Assembly (NCBI GenBank): GCA_021186555.1
Contig: JAJKFL010000237.1
Span: forward strand, 41,565,258-41,629,257
Length of the DNA stretch: 64,000 bases
Reading direction: 5' to 3'
Source: Reticulitermes speratus
Taxonomy: Eukaryota > Arthropoda > Insecta > Blattodea > Rhinotermitidae
Position numbers and translations under genes: made by a program. How positions within the stretch are numbered: position 1 is the stretch's first letter; each line of letters begins with the position of its first letter. Positions 1-10,924 of this stretch are shown in pieces. Under the pieces are notes generated by a model. The model did no database searches. It was not told the origin of the DNA and was given only the letters and a program-made list of their open reading frames with translations.

Positions 1-324
1 GAATTGAACTGTGATTTGTCGGGTGTCCAGCCTGTATCGTAGTCACTATGGTGACCGAGCTAATGGTAACGACGTGGCACTTCTGACACACCCAACTTGG
101 TTTGTCTGCAGACCGAAGTACACTACATAACTGTGAAGGCCTATGTGGAATAATGCTTAAGGCTCCTCACTGTGCCGTCATGACCGATGCCCACAACTGG
201 ACACGAACCTGAGACAGTACATTTACGTTCGGTTGTCACAGTATCTCCATAATATACATCCCCCCTCTTCTAGTTTTTCTGAGTGGACTTTTTCCGGTAA
301 TTTCCTTACAAAATCCTGAATGTA
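1..324. other. No recognisable feature
   Basis: Mixed-composition sequence with no open frame of note, no tandem periodicity and no terminal inverted repeat that I could see. It ends at the left TA of the pogo-like MITE. Confidence 0.5.
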
Positions 325-509
325 GACTAGAACCCGTTTATAACGATATCGGTTTATACGGCACCTCATCTATAAAGTCATATATTCTGTGGTACCAATT
401 AATTCCTCACTGTTAACCGTAACATTATACGCCTCGGTTATAACAACACTCGTTTATAATGACACAAAATATTCAGTCCCTTTCATGACGTCATAACCGT
501 TTTCGGCTG
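325..509 (+). mobile_element. pogo/Tigger-like MITE
   Basis: A 185-bp non-autonomous element with imperfect terminal inverted repeats: left GACTAGAACCCGTTTATAAC, right end reading outward as CAGCCGAAAACGGTTATGAC. TA flanks both sides (323-324 and 510-511). The same interior (TTCTGTGGTACCAATTAATT, then CTGTTAACCGTAACATTATA) recurs at 58214-58383 in the same orientation and at 29105-29255 inverted, which defines the family. TIRs of the form CAGTNGAAC...TTATAACG with TA duplications are typical of the pogo/Tigger branch of Tc1-mariner. No coding capacity. Confidence 0.75.
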
Positions 510-691
510 TATTTCTTGTTTCTCCACCCTATTGACAGTGACACGTTGTAATCTGCAATACGAGCTTCAGATATGATATGGCTGGCCGAACAAGTTATTA
601 CAGATGGAGCTTATCAATGTTTTATCACCAATTAAATTCACTTTATTTAAATAAACCTATATAAGGTTTCCTCAAAACGTTCTAAAACCCA

Positions 692-729
692 TACATATGT
701 TTCGGCTTCCTTGAAGCCATCCTCAGGGG
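692..729 (-). other. CTGANGA-hairpin-GAAAC motif
   Basis: On the minus strand this reads CTGAGGA, one T, a perfect 6-bp stem GGCTTC/GAAGCC with loop AAG, then GAAACATATG. AATAAA follows about 50 nt downstream on the same strand. This is one of at least ten occurrences in the window. It resembles the conserved core of a hammerhead ribozyme (CUGANGA, stem II, GAAA) apart from the extra base before the stem. I found no cleavage strand. Confidence 0.55.
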
Positions 730-829
730 GTGTCATGCAACTGCATTTATATATAAAACACGTCCGTGAGTTCGTTCAGTATTATATACCGTATAATACT
801 GAGAAATTAATAACTGAGGAAACCCTATA

Positions 830-1367
830 CAGGGCATACACAAAAGAATGGTGCGGTTACCCCAACTGAATACCAATTATGACGATTACATTCTACAACT
901 GGACGGAGCTCCCCTCCCCCCATTTTCACAGGAATGTACGAGTGCTTCTCAATCGTGTTCTTCCACAGCGCTGGATCGGACGTGCTGCTGCAAATGGAGA
1001 CAAGAACCTTCTCCCTTGGCCACCCCGTTCGCCAGATCTTACACCGTGCGATTTCTTTCTTTGGGGGTTCGTTAAAGACAGCGTTTATGTACCACCATTT
1101 GCCCACGTCCATCCTTGAAATTCGTGATCGGATAACGCATGCACTGCAGGCCATTACAGCGGACATGCTACACCGGGTCTGGGATGAGTTTGATTACCGT
1201 GTGGATGTGTGTCGTGTGACCCAGGGTGCACACATTGAAGGGTTGTAATTACCAAATGAGAAACTTGGACAGTTGCCGCCGCTGACGGTGTATGTTGTGC
1301 CCGTGTAAGGTGAGAAATACATTTTTTATTCACTTTTGAACCGCACCATTCTTTTGTGTATGCCCTG
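830..1367 (+). mobile_element. Tc1/mariner relic with intact TIRs
   Basis: A 538-bp element bounded by near-perfect inverted repeats of about 30 bp (left CAGGGCATACACAAAAGAAT, right the reverse complement ending at 1367). TA duplications lie at 828-829 and 1368-1369. The 5' half of the transposase gene is missing: the left TIR joins directly to the catalytic-core region. The same TIR bounds six other elements here (8333, 25038, 38973, 42396, 42603, 43181), so this copy shows the coding ancestor of those MITEs. Confidence 0.9.
845..1249 (+). pseudogene. Broken DD41D-type mariner transposase, C-terminal part
   Basis: Fragments of a DDE/D transposase are spread over three frames. First comes a QLDGAP-like block (second catalytic Asp codon near 902), then PPRSPDLTPCDFFLWG (third Asp codon near 1035 in another frame), then a tail ending RVTQGAHIEGL before the stop at 1246-1248. 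The Asp-to-Asp distance is about 43-44 codons. That exceeds the 34 of classical mariner and is near the 41 of the rosa-like DD41D group. There are at least two frameshifts and the N-terminal DNA-binding domain is absent, so it cannot make active enzyme. The C-terminal 40 or so codons recur at 43328-43460. Confidence 0.85.
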
Positions 1368-1424
1368 TATAGGTTTGTTTTTTAAATAAAGTACATTTAG
1401 TTCGTGATAAAACATTGATTAGTG

Positions 1425-2130
1425 AAAAATGCACGGTGATTTGAGAATAAAATTGATGGAGCTTAATTTTGCTTTGAACACGGCCGAGCGCAGCTTTTGC
1501 TAGTGAAGATTTGAGTGTGCGGACTTGTTTAGAAGTGTGGGCTGCGTGCGGGAGGTTGATTGGAGGGGGCAGAGAGGTAGGAGGACGAAGTTAGCAACAT
1601 ATAAAGAGGAAAGATAAAGAAAGGTAATAGAGAAAACGCCTCAGGAATGATAAAATAAAGAACGAAGCAGGCAAGTACGAAAGGAACAACTAAACAAAGA
1701 ACGTAGATAAGAAATGAGGAAAGAATGGAAGAAATAATAAAATTAGGAACAAAGGAAAGAAATGAACAGAGGATGAAGGAACGAATAGGTAAGGGAAGAC
1801 ATAGTAAAGGAGGAAGCAAGGAAGAAAGAAAGATTGTAAGAATGGTTTGACCCACAAATCTTCATTCTGGGTGATAAACCGGTGTGACGATCCCCACTTC
1901 GTCATCCTTACGAAAGTGTTACCAACTTCTGAAACATCCTGTGTGTTCCTGAAGAGGAATTCGTTCAATAAGCGTAACGAACGCGTCTACAGGGTTCGTT
2001 ACGTTCATTTTGTGTGGAATCACTTTCATTTTCCGCTTACACAGTGAAAGTTTGTGGAACGAGGTCGATCACTGGCGAGAAAGAATGCGATAACGTGTTG
2101 CAAACTGGGAAGTATTTTGAACTGTGAGAT
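1425..2130. other. Non-coding; long purine-rich tract
   Basis: The plus strand from about 1570 to 1845 is strongly purine-rich (runs such as GAGGAAAGATAAAGAAAGG). Its mirrored minus frames give low-complexity Leu/Phe/Pro open frames that I do not accept as genes. The rest, to 2130, shows nothing recognisable. Confidence 0.5.
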
Positions 2131-2132
2131 GT

Positions 2133-3978
2133 AACGTTACTACGTTCCGAGTTACTAACACGTCGTTATGTACTACGTTCCGAGTTACTAACACGTCGTT
2201 ATGTGCTACGTTCCGAGTTACTAACACGTCGTTATGTACAGGTAGGACCCGTTGTACGACAGGGTTAGGTTCCAGCAAAATAAGTTCGTAAAATGAAAAG
2301 TCGTAAAACGAGACGAAAATATAATGTAATTGAATGAGATAGGTTCCAAAATTCCTAAACTTTTTCCAAGTATGTACTAATATTTGAGGTAATATTTTGA
2401 AACAGTCGTTAATGTGAAAAGTCGTAAAATGGACCAGTCGTAAAACGGGACCTACCTGTAATACGTTCCAGTTACTAACACGTTATGTACTACGTTCCGA
2501 GTTACTAACACGTCATTATGTACTACGTTCCGAGTTACTAACACGTCGTTATGTACTACGTTCCGAGTTACTAACACGTCATTATGTACTACGTTCCGAG
2601 TTACTAACACGTCGTTATGTACTACGTTCCGAGTTACTAACACGTCATTATGTACTACGTTCCGAGTTACACGTCGTTATGTACTACGTTCCGAGTTACT
2701 AACACGTCATTATGTACTACGTTCCGAGTTACTAACACGTTATGTACTACGTTCCGAGTTACTTACACGTCATTATGTACTACGTTCCGAGTTACTAACA
2801 CGTCATTATGTACTACGTTCCGAGTTACTTACACGTCATTATGTACTACGTTCCGAGTTACTAACACGTCATTATGTACTACGTTCCGAGTTACTAACAC
2901 GTCGTTATGTACTACGTTCCGAGTTACTTACACGTCGTTATGTACTACGTTCCGAGTTACTAACACGTCATTATGTACTACGTTCCGAGTTACAAGTCAT
3001 TATGTACTACGTTCCGAGTTACTAACACGTCATTATGTACTACGTTCCGAGTTACTAACACGTCGTCATGTACTACGTTCCGAGTTACTAACACGTCGTT
3101 ATGTACTACGTTCGGAGTTACTAACACGTTATGTACTACGTTCCGAGTTACTAACACGTCGTTATGTACTACGTTCCGAGTTACTAACGTCGTTATGTAC
3201 TACGTTCCGAGTTACTAACACGTCATTATGTACTACGTTCCGAGTTACTAACACGTCGTTATGTACTACGTTCCGAGTTACTAACACGTCGTTATGTACT
3301 ACGTTCCGAGTTACTAACACGTCGTTATGTACTACGTTCCGAGTTACTAACACGTCGTTATGTACTACGTTCCGAGTTACTAACACGTCATTATGTACTA
3401 CGTTCCGAGTTACTAACACGTCGTTATGTACTACGTTCCGAGTTACTAACACGTCGTTATGTACTACGTTCCGAGTTACTAACACGTCGTTATGTACTAC
3501 GTTCCGAGTTACTAACACGTCGTTATGTACTACGTTCCGAGTTACTAACACGTCGTTATGTACTACGTTCCGAGTTACTAACACGTCGTTATGTACTACG
3601 TTCCGAGTTACTAACACGTCGTTATGTACTACGTTCCGAGTTACTAACACGTCGTTATGTACTACGTTCCGAGTTACTTACACGTCGTTATGTGCTACGT
3701 TCCGAGTTACTAACACGTCATTATGTACTACGTTCCGAGTTACTAACACGTCGTTATGTACTACGTTCCGAGTTACTAACACGTCATTATGTACTACGTT
3801 CCGAGTTACTAACACGTCGTTATGTACTACGTTCCGAGTTACTAACACGTCGTTATGTACTACGTTCCGAGTTACACGTCGTTATGTGCTACGTTCCGAG
3901 TTACTAACACGTCGTTATGTACTACGTTCCGAGTTACTTACACGTCATGTGCTACGTTCCGAGTTACTAACACGTCGT
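2133..3978. repeat. 33-bp tandem array
   Basis: Unit about TTACTAACACGTCGTTATGT plus ACTACGTTCCGAG, 33 bp. There are about 3 copies at 2133-2236 and about 46 at 2461-3978, interrupted by the MITE at 2239-2458. Variant positions (CGT/CAT before TATG, TTACTAAC/TTACTTAC) and 2-8 bp deletions shift phase several times. Because 33 is a multiple of three, a 444-residue frame stays open across 2650-3984 with an 11-residue repeat. It is a by-product of the array. Confidence 0.95.
2239..2458. mobile_element. TA-flanked MITE inserted in the 33-bp array
   Basis: A 220-bp element whose ends are inverted repeats of about 28 bp (left CAGGTAGGACCCGTTGTACG; right, read outward, CAGGTAGGTCCCGTTTTACG). TA lies on each side (2237-2238, 2459-2460). 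Removing it and one TA restores the array unit across the site, apart from one substitution. It therefore jumped into an existing array. No coding potential; Tc1/mariner-type by its TA duplication. Confidence 0.85.
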
Positions 3979-4145
3979 TGCTGATGTGTTCTGGGAATTG
4001 ACGCCTTGTAGTCGGGTAGATGTGTTACAACATTTTAAATCTCACGAATGTCGTGTTGTTGACATTACTGTTGTCAGTGCAAGGTTTTGATACAAACGAG
4101 ATTAATCGTAGCAACTGGCCTACGCGGTATTTATTTTATTTTTTT

Positions 4146-4400
4146 TCCTATGGCTAGACAGCCCCTTGGGGGCCTAGGCCGCCTCATTTTTCGAGGCTTC
4201 ACGATCACACAAATCAGACACACCACACTCGGTAGAACTCCTCTGGACGAGTGATCAGCCCATCGCAGAGACCTCTACCTGACAACACACAACACTCACA
4301 ACAGACAGACATCCATGCCCCGGTGGGATTCGAACCCGCAATCACAGCAAACGAGCGGCCGTAGATCCACGTCTTAGACCGCGCGGCCACTGCGATCGGC
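4146..4400 (-). mobile_element. tRNA-derived SINE, type 2
   Basis: On the minus strand it begins with an RNA polymerase III A-box-like GTGGCCGCGCGGTCTAA (tRNA-Leu/Ser-like) and a B box GGGTTCGAATCCC. The body runs through GTTGTGAGTGTTGTGTGTTG, a TGATCACTCGTCCAGAGGAG segment and a small hairpin GGCCCCCAAGGGGCTG, then an A-rich tail near 4130. Two plus-strand copies at 39243 and 55668 share the whole body, which fixes the ends. Confidence 0.85.
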
Positions 4401-4702
4401 AGGCTGATTATGGAGGCAGGAGACCGATCGAAGTGGCAACAGAGCTGGTGGTGGCTTTTCTCGTGGCTCGTGTGCTTTACTTGGGAAGCGAAATAAATAA
4501 GGCACAGAGGAGACATAATCACACATAATCGCCATGCGACAGTTATTTGGCGTGCTACAGGACCTTGAGCACGGCGCCAAAATAGCAAGCGGCACTTGGC
4601 AGAGGGCGGGCAGGGCTGTTGTGCTGTTGAGACTTCAGCTTTTATAGGATTAGCTTTGCACTCTGTTTCAGAACATTCTTTTTTTGTTATATAATAAAAC
4701 GT

Positions 4703-5564
4703 TTTAAACCCAGTGGTAACTTTATGTACCGCCATGTTTAACATTCAACAATTTACGTTCTGCCCACACAGTTTATTTAAGTGTTTTGTGTGGATCTCAG
4801 AACAAACAGCGATTATTTCACTGTACAACATTAACTGACTGGTTTGTATAACTGAGACGGAGTGTGTTTACTGCGCGGTACGGACTGTATTTATGTGTTT
4901 TGTGTGGATCTCAGAACAAACAGCGATTATTTCACTGTACAGCATTAACTGACTGGTTTGTATAACTGAGACGGAGTGTGTTTACTGCGCGGTACGGACT
5001 GTATTTATGTGTTTTGTGTGGATCTCAGAACAAAGAGCGATTATTTCACTGTACAACATTAACTGACTGGTTTGTATAACTGAGACGGAGTGTGTTTACT
5101 GCGCGGTACGGACTGTATTTATGTGTTTTGTGTGGATCTCAGAACAAACAGCGATTATTTCACTGTACAGCATTAACTGACTGGTTTGTATAACTGAGAC
5201 GGAGTGTGTTTACTGCGCGGTACGGACTGTATTTATGTGTTTTGTGTGGATCTCAGAACAAACAGCGATTATTTCACTGTACAGCATTAACTGACTGGTT
5301 TGTATAACTGAGACGGAGTGTGTTTACTGCGCGGTACGGACTGTATTTATGTGTTTTGTGTGGATCTCAGAACAAACAGCGATTATTTCACTGTACAGCA
5401 TTAACTGACTGGTTTGTATAACTGAGACGGAGTGTGTTTACTGCGCGGTACGGACTGTATTTATGTGTTTTGTGTGGATCTCAGAACAAACAGCGATTAT
5501 TTCACTGTACAACATTAACTGACTGGTTTGTATAACTGAGACGGAGTGTGTTTACTGCGCGGTA
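4703..5564 (+). repeat. TTAA-type element with 114-bp array, block A
   Basis: The left end TTTTAAACCCAGTGG resembles the family end CCCTTTAAAGCCCAGTGG. After it come 7 copies of a 114-bp unit (4767-5564) containing TGTGTGGATCTCAGAACAAA and ACTGACTGGTTTGTATAACT. Units are nearly identical (AACATT/AGCATT and AACAAA/AAGAG variants). The right end of the element is absent, the array stopping at GCGCGGTA. Confidence 0.9.
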
Positions 5565-5565
5565 A

Positions 5566-6265
5566 TTGTAAAAAATTAAGTTTTTCCTGTGTACGCCGTG
5601 AAGGTATATATGGCTGTGCTTTGAAATCTTAAACAACACCCCATAACTTTATTTTTGCTCTAAATTCAGTATAAAATCAGCTAATTTTTTTACAATTTCA
5701 AAACTTGTTTTTACATTATGATTTTAGGTCTAAATTTCATGCTGTATATTTTATTCGCTCTGTTTGCAACACGCAACTTCAGTAATGTTAATTACATAGC
5801 CCACCGTCGTGACGCCGTAACAACGTTTGATACCGCCTAGCTACCTTGCCCTATAAATATTGCGTGTTCTCTCCACCCCTCCCCCCAATTCCCGCCGTCG
5901 CCCCGTAACCTCTGTCTCAACATTTTCTGGCCGTTCAGTCGACACCTCGCGTCCGTTAGTACTAGAAGTGTCCGCTTGCTGGCGCGCCTGTTCGTGCGTG
6001 TTGACAGATTTTCGTCGACGACATGCAAGTGTCTGTGTGTGACGTCAGTGTGTCGCGATCCGTCCGGCTATTGATGTTGGTTTTGATATAGGTGTTTATG
6101 TGCGGTTTATAGCTGCGTCTGTCTTAGTCTGGTGACAGACACACTTCGTAGTTTGCAAGGTGCTGCTGTTTGCCGATCTACCCCAAGCTGTACTTAACTA
6201 AATGCTTAGTGACAATTCGTTGACAGACTTCCACATATTCCTAATTTTGACGACATATAAACGTC
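5566..6265. other. No recognisable feature
   Basis: AT-rich to 5800, then pyrimidine- and CpG-richer sequence around 5870-6060 with overlapping short open frames on both strands. Nothing resembles a known protein, and no repeat structure was seen. Confidence 0.45.
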
Positions 6266-6269
6266 GATG

Positions 6270-6552
6270 GCCTCCCTGTAGCATGCCGTGAAGGGGTAGG
6301 GGTGTAGAGGTGTACAACTCCACTCAATCTTAACCTCGGCTGTAAATGGTGGTGGATGGTCAACTCCACGCCCCGGCCGCTTTATCCCCGGTAAAGAGCA
6401 TTGGTACCCATTGTACAGGACGCTGGGTGGGCCCCAGTACGGGTCTTGACGTTTGTGGAGGTGAGAAAAATCTCTTGCCTTTACCGGGGTTCGAACCCAT
6501 AACTTTCCAGTTCGTACCGAGTTGCTGTACCGACTGTGCTATCGCGGCCCCT
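6270..6552 (-). mobile_element. tRNA-derived SINE, type 1 (diverged)
   Basis: The minus-strand head has A box ATAGCACAGTCGGTACAG and B box GGGTTCGAACCCC. The body contains the family signature GGGGCCCACCCAGC...TGTACAATGGGTACC and AGCGGCCGGGGCGTGGAGTT. Several substitutions and a weak 3' end mark it as an old copy. Other copies lie at 14815, 18970 and 58842. Confidence 0.8.
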
Positions 6553-6625
6553 TGAAGGCGAACACTGTAGTCTGGTAGAGATGTATCGACGTTTCGGAGG
6601 ATCTTGCTGCTTCCATCTTCAGAGA
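6553..6625 (-). other. Retroelement fragment with CTGANGA...GAAAC motif
   Basis: Minus strand: CTGAAGA, T, GGA...TCC short stem, GAAACGTCGATACATC, then CTACCAGACTACAG. The same arrangement, in diverged form, is seen near 17370, 33650 and 55290. The minus open frame across it (SLKMEAARSSETSI) is typical of a translated insect repeat rather than a gene. Confidence 0.5.
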
Positions 6626-7134
6626 ACGTGTGAGACAGCGGGTTTCTCCCAAGTGTTGGTAAATGTCTACCAGACTATACGGCTTTACATACAGCTGTAA
6701 CGTCACCGCTCTGTACACCTTAGATCTTACCAGCTTCCGGCTTAAAGACGGCGCGTGCGACATGGAGCAGCGAGGAGTGCTGATTGACCGGGGGCAGGGG
6801 GGGGGGAGAAAGAAATGGAGAAAATTGAATTCAGTGCCCCTTTTTGTCCCTTAAGTATCTCGCATCAAGTTAGCTGGTATTGAACCCGGGGACCCGCCGT
6901 GGCGGTCGTAACACGGCCACCGATCGTCTGAACGATCGCTGAGTTATTTACTTTATGATTAGCTTCGCAGATCAGAGCCTCTAAACTAGCAGTTGCCAAT
7001 TTCACCACATTTTATGGAACCCAGAGTGTCGTCACTGCCTTCCTAACGTTAATCCACTCACCTCTATCTTCACTTAGGTTAGTGGAGTCTCTTAAACCCT
7101 GTTGAACTCTCTGAGCACTGACATTCATGCAAAT
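6626..7134. other. Mostly unassigned; possible tRNA-like SINE remnant
   Basis: Around 6868-6935 the minus strand contains GGGTTCAATACC (B-box-like) downstream of GTGGCCGTGTTACGACCGCC, suggesting a decayed SINE head. A short G run is at 6797-6806. Nothing else was recognised. Confidence 0.3.
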
Positions 7135-7325
7135 TGTATATATAACCAGTTCGTACCGCACAGAGAACACTGCATCTTAATTTAAAGGGCCAACCGATAA
7201 ATGCTAGAGAAACAATTGGTATTTGCTATAAGCATTATACGCAACACGTGACAACAATGTGGCAGTAAAATGCAGACTTTGTGACTCTTACAGCAGGTGG
7301 TACATATATTTACCACTAAAAAGAT
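7135..7325 (-). repeat. Diverged single-unit relative of the TTAA/114-bp family
   Basis: CCAGTTCGTACCGCACAG followed by CCAACCGATAAATGCT and ending GGTGGTACATATATTTACCACT matches, in order, landmarks of the minus-oriented 114-bp element (CAGTCCGTACCGCGCAG, CCAGTCAGTTAATGCT, GGTGGTACATATAGT). There is no tandem amplification here. It is probably an old member. Confidence 0.5.
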
Positions 7326-7329
7326 AATT

Positions 7330-8125
7330 TTATCCTCCCTTGTACGTCTAGGTTCCTACAGTGGCCTGTACCTTTTAAGTTTTCTGATAACAATTCTTAC
7401 GTAAGTATTAATTTATCAACTGTAATACGTGCTACATACCTTGCCCATCCACATTTCCTCAGCCTAATGATGTGTGATGAAGTCGTAACTTATGAGGCTA
7501 CGTAATGGACTGTGAACGAAATGGGCAATTGGAGTGTTGGCAGTTTGAGTTGGGCCACACGTGAGACAGGCTGAACACTTGGAAGGTGTGCGAGGTGTGA
7601 CTAAGAAATAACGGGACTGATGTGCAGAGCGTATACAGGGTGTGGGGACCGTGCAGCCTTCTGACGTTATAGACAGATTGCGTTGTCTGTGTCGTGTCTC
7701 TGAAACATTGCAGGAAATTATTTTCCGAAATTTGTCTTTTGGTCACACTGATTGGCGTCTGTTCTTTCTTTCTGCAGCGATAAAGGAGGCAGGTCACGAA
7801 TTTGACCGCTGGCATCTATCTATTGCCAAGGTTAAGAATGCATGGAGCTATACCACCACTCACCCATATGCCTTAACAGTGTGATAACTAGAGCAAGGAT
7901 GTTTATGAACTAATCATGCAAATATACAAACATTTATGACCTTTAAAATTACAAAATATGACTAAAAACTTTGAAAATATGACCTAAAGTCTCCAACATA
8001 ATGTAAAAAAACCAATCGAGCTTTATTTATAAAAACAATCTGACTAATTAATTCTCAAATATCAAGATGTAACCTAAATATAAATTCGGTCTCGTTTATA
8101 GCCAAATTGTACTGACTACGTAAGA
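7330..8125. other. No recognisable feature
   Basis: An 80-residue open frame at 7642-7884 (+) has no similarity that I recognise and no splice or start context to support it. The stretch from 7890 on is AT-rich. Confidence 0.4.
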
Positions 8126-8130
8126 AACAA

Positions 8131-8270
8131 ATGAAACAAAATTAAACCAATTGATGCACAAATTGAGCCACCTTTATTGTAGCGTCCTTAATATACAATA
8201 AATATACAATAAAATAATATACAATAAAGGTGGCTCAATTTGTGCATCAGTTGGTTTAATTTTGTTTCAT
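8131..8270. repeat. Palindromic repeat with 51-bp arms
   Basis: Arms 8131-8181 and 8220-8270 are almost perfect inverted copies (ATGAAACAAAATTAAACCAA ... and reverse complement). They enclose a 38-bp loop with a short ATACAATAAA repeat. This could be a MITE or a hairpin RNA source. I could not define target duplications. Confidence 0.75.
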
Positions 8271-8332
8271 TCGATTCGTGAAGATGCACGGTGATAATAA
8301 TGTGAAATACATAAGAAACATTCAACACAATA

Positions 8333-8409
8333 CAGGGTATACACAAACGAATGGTGCGGTGTCCCTTTATTCACCATTGAAACCGCACCATTCTTTTGTG
8401 TATACCCTG
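8333..8409. mobile_element. 77-bp palindromic mariner MITE
   Basis: Two TIRs (CAGGGTATACACAAACGAAT and its partner) meet with only about 16 bp between them, flanked by TA (8331-8332, 8410-8411). Same TIR as the 538-bp relic at 830. It would fold into a single near-perfect hairpin. Confidence 0.9.
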
Positions 8410-8918
8410 TATTTCAAATTAATAATATTCCATTTATTTACTGACCATATAATTGTTTCCATACTAATTGGCTACATAAAAATAAATTATACATAATGGG
8501 ACTTAGCGTATCATGTTAAGTCGTCACTGTCGTTCTTATAATTACAGTAAACAATTACATTGTGAAGTTTTCAAACAAAATTATCTCCGATTGTCACTTA
8601 GCATCGTTTTATAACGGGAAAAACTCCTTTCCACGTCACAAGAGGTAATTGGGGCTTATTTGAAAAATGTGAAGTCATTGCTACTAAATTCTGGGTCGTC
8701 TTTCTCGAATGTTGCCTGCTTACCACTAAGAATGTCACTAATCTTGCAGATTGTTGAATATCCTTCATTTTGATTAAGTACACTTTGTAGTTTTGCAAAC
8801 ACGTTGTCATCTACCGTGTCCTTCTACATGTTCTTACGGGGTATCCTGTAAATAATATTTTAATTGGACGAAACCTGGTGTAATTCCGGTCATACTGTAC
8901 ACAAAAGCTGGATTCCAA

Positions 8919-10485
8919 AATATATCGCTTATATATCGCTTATATAGTAGCTTATATAGTAGCTTACATAGTAGCTTATATAGTAGCTTATATAGTAGCT
9001 TATATAGTAGCTTACATAGTAGCTTATATAGTAGCTTATATAGTAGCTTATATAGTAGCTTATATAGTAGCTTATATAGTAGCTTACATAGTAGCTTATA
9101 TAGTAGCTTATATAGTAGCTTATATAGTAGCTTATATAGTAGCTTACATAGTAGCTTATATAGTAGCTTATATAGTAGCTTATATAGTAGCTTATATAGT
9201 AGCTTACATAGTAGCTTATATAGTAGCTTATATAGTAGCTTATATATCGCTTATATAGTAGCATATATATCGCTTATATAGTAGCTTATATATCGCTTAT
9301 ATAGTAGCTTATATAGTAGCTTATATATCGCTTATATAGTAGCTTATATATCGCTTATATAGTAGCTTATATATCGCTTATATAGTAGCTTATATATCGC
9401 TTATATAGTAGCTTATATAGTAGCTTATATAGTAGCTTATATATCGCTTATATAGTAGCTTATATATCGCTTATATTGTAGCTTATATATCGCTTATATA
9501 GTAGCTTATATATCGCTTATATAGTAGCTTATATATCGCTTATATAGTAGCTTATATATCGCTTATATAGTAGCTTATATAGTAGCTTATATATCGCTTA
9601 TATAGTAGCTTATATATCGCTTATATTGTAGCTTATATATCGCTTATATAGTAGCTTATACATCCCCAATTCTTTGTCTGTAAATAGCTTATATAGTAGC
9701 TTATATAGTAGCTTACATAGTAGCTTATATAGTAGCTTATATAGTAGCTTATATAGTAGCTTATATATCGCTTATATAGTAGCTTATATAGTAGCTTATA
9801 TAGTAGCTTACATAGTAGCTTATATAGTAGCTTATATAGTAGCTTACATAGTAGCTTATATAGTAGCTTATATAGTAGCTTATATAGTAGCTTATATAGT
9901 AGCTTATATAGTAGCTTACATAGTAGCTTATATAGTAGCTTATATAGTAGCTTATATAGTAGCTTACATAGTAGCTTATATAGTAGCTTATATAGTAGCT
10001 TATATAGTAGCTTATATATCGCTTATATAGTGGCTTATATATCGCTTATATAGTAGCTTATATATCGCTTATATAGTAGCATATATATCGCTTATATAGT
10101 AGCTTATATATCGCTTATATAGTAGCTTATATAGTAGCTTATATATCGCTTATATAGTAGCTTATATATCGCTTATATAGTAGCTTATATATCGCTTATA
10201 TAGTAGCTTGTATATCGCTTATATAGTAGCTTATATAGTAGCTTATATAGTAGCTTATATATCGCTTATATAGTAGCTTATATATCGCTTATATTGTAGC
10301 TTATATATCGCTTATATAGTAGCTTATATATCGCTTATATAGTAGCTTATATATCGCTTATATAGTAGCTTATATATCGCTTATATAGTAGCTTATATAG
10401 TAGCTTATATATCGCTTATATAGTAGCTTATATATCGCTTATATTGTAGCTTATATATCGCTTATATAGTAGCTTATACATCCCC
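8919..10485. repeat. 12-bp AT-rich tandem array with segmental duplication
   Basis: Units CTTATATAGTAG, CTTACATAGTAG and CTTATATATCG are mixed in a higher-order pattern. A unique tail CATCCCCAATTCTTTGTCTG occurs at 9661 and again at 10479. The outer structure is therefore a tandem duplication of about 818 bp, each half having a uniform part and an alternating part. Low-complexity open frames on both strands are artefacts. Confidence 0.95.
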
Positions 10486-10835
10486 AATTCTTTGTCTGTA
10501 AATAAATGTAACTCTAGCAGAAAGATATTTCTTGCCAGGTCAGACAATCAGTTAACTTCCCCTTGGCATATAATTTTCACAAAATTTGGTTTGAAGGAAC
10601 AAAATGCATAAAATATGATAATATGTGCCATTAAATGGTCAAAATATGACCAAATCCTAAAAGAAGCCGAAATATGCAATTAATATGCACAATAAAAACC
10701 ACATAATTTTAATCAGAGTAAGCTAAAACGTACTGAAAATAACTTTATAATGATAATAATGGCAAGGAAAAAAAATATGACGTCATAAACATCATTGCTA
10801 TAGTGATAATGCTTAATACGAAGACCATCAAACAC

Positions 10836-10910
10836 AGTTGTGTTTATTGTAAAACAGTCTTGTTAACAAAACGCTACATGTTTCGGCTGAACAGGGCTAT
10901 CGTCAGGCTT
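10836..10910 (-). other. Structured retroelement 3' motif, left member of an outward pair
   Basis: Minus strand: CTGACGA, T, AGCCCTGTTCAGCC, GAAACATGTAGC, followed about 30 nt later by AATAAA. Partner on the plus strand at 11578-11640. Confidence 0.5.
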
Positions 10911-10924
10911 TATATGCGAATATA

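Larger units (their letters stand above)
619..1418. repeat. Fold-back element interrupted by a mariner relic
   Basis: Positions 619-665 (TGTTTTATCACCAATTAAAT and on) are an imperfect inverted copy of 1368-1418 (ending GTTCGTGATAAAACA). The arms enclose the structured motif at 692-729 and the 538-bp mariner relic at 830-1367. On the minus strand the left arm carries AATAAA downstream of the motif, as expected for the 3' end of a transcript leaving the element to the left. Confidence 0.6.

Noticed and set aside
2650-3984. 444-residue open frame
   Set aside because: It is an 11-residue repeat produced by a 33-bp tandem array. Opposite-strand frames are equally open and there is no start, splice or composition signal of a gene.
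8919-10485. CRISPR array
   Set aside because: Units are contiguous with no unique spacers, and the context is eukaryotic. The same holds for all the other arrays.
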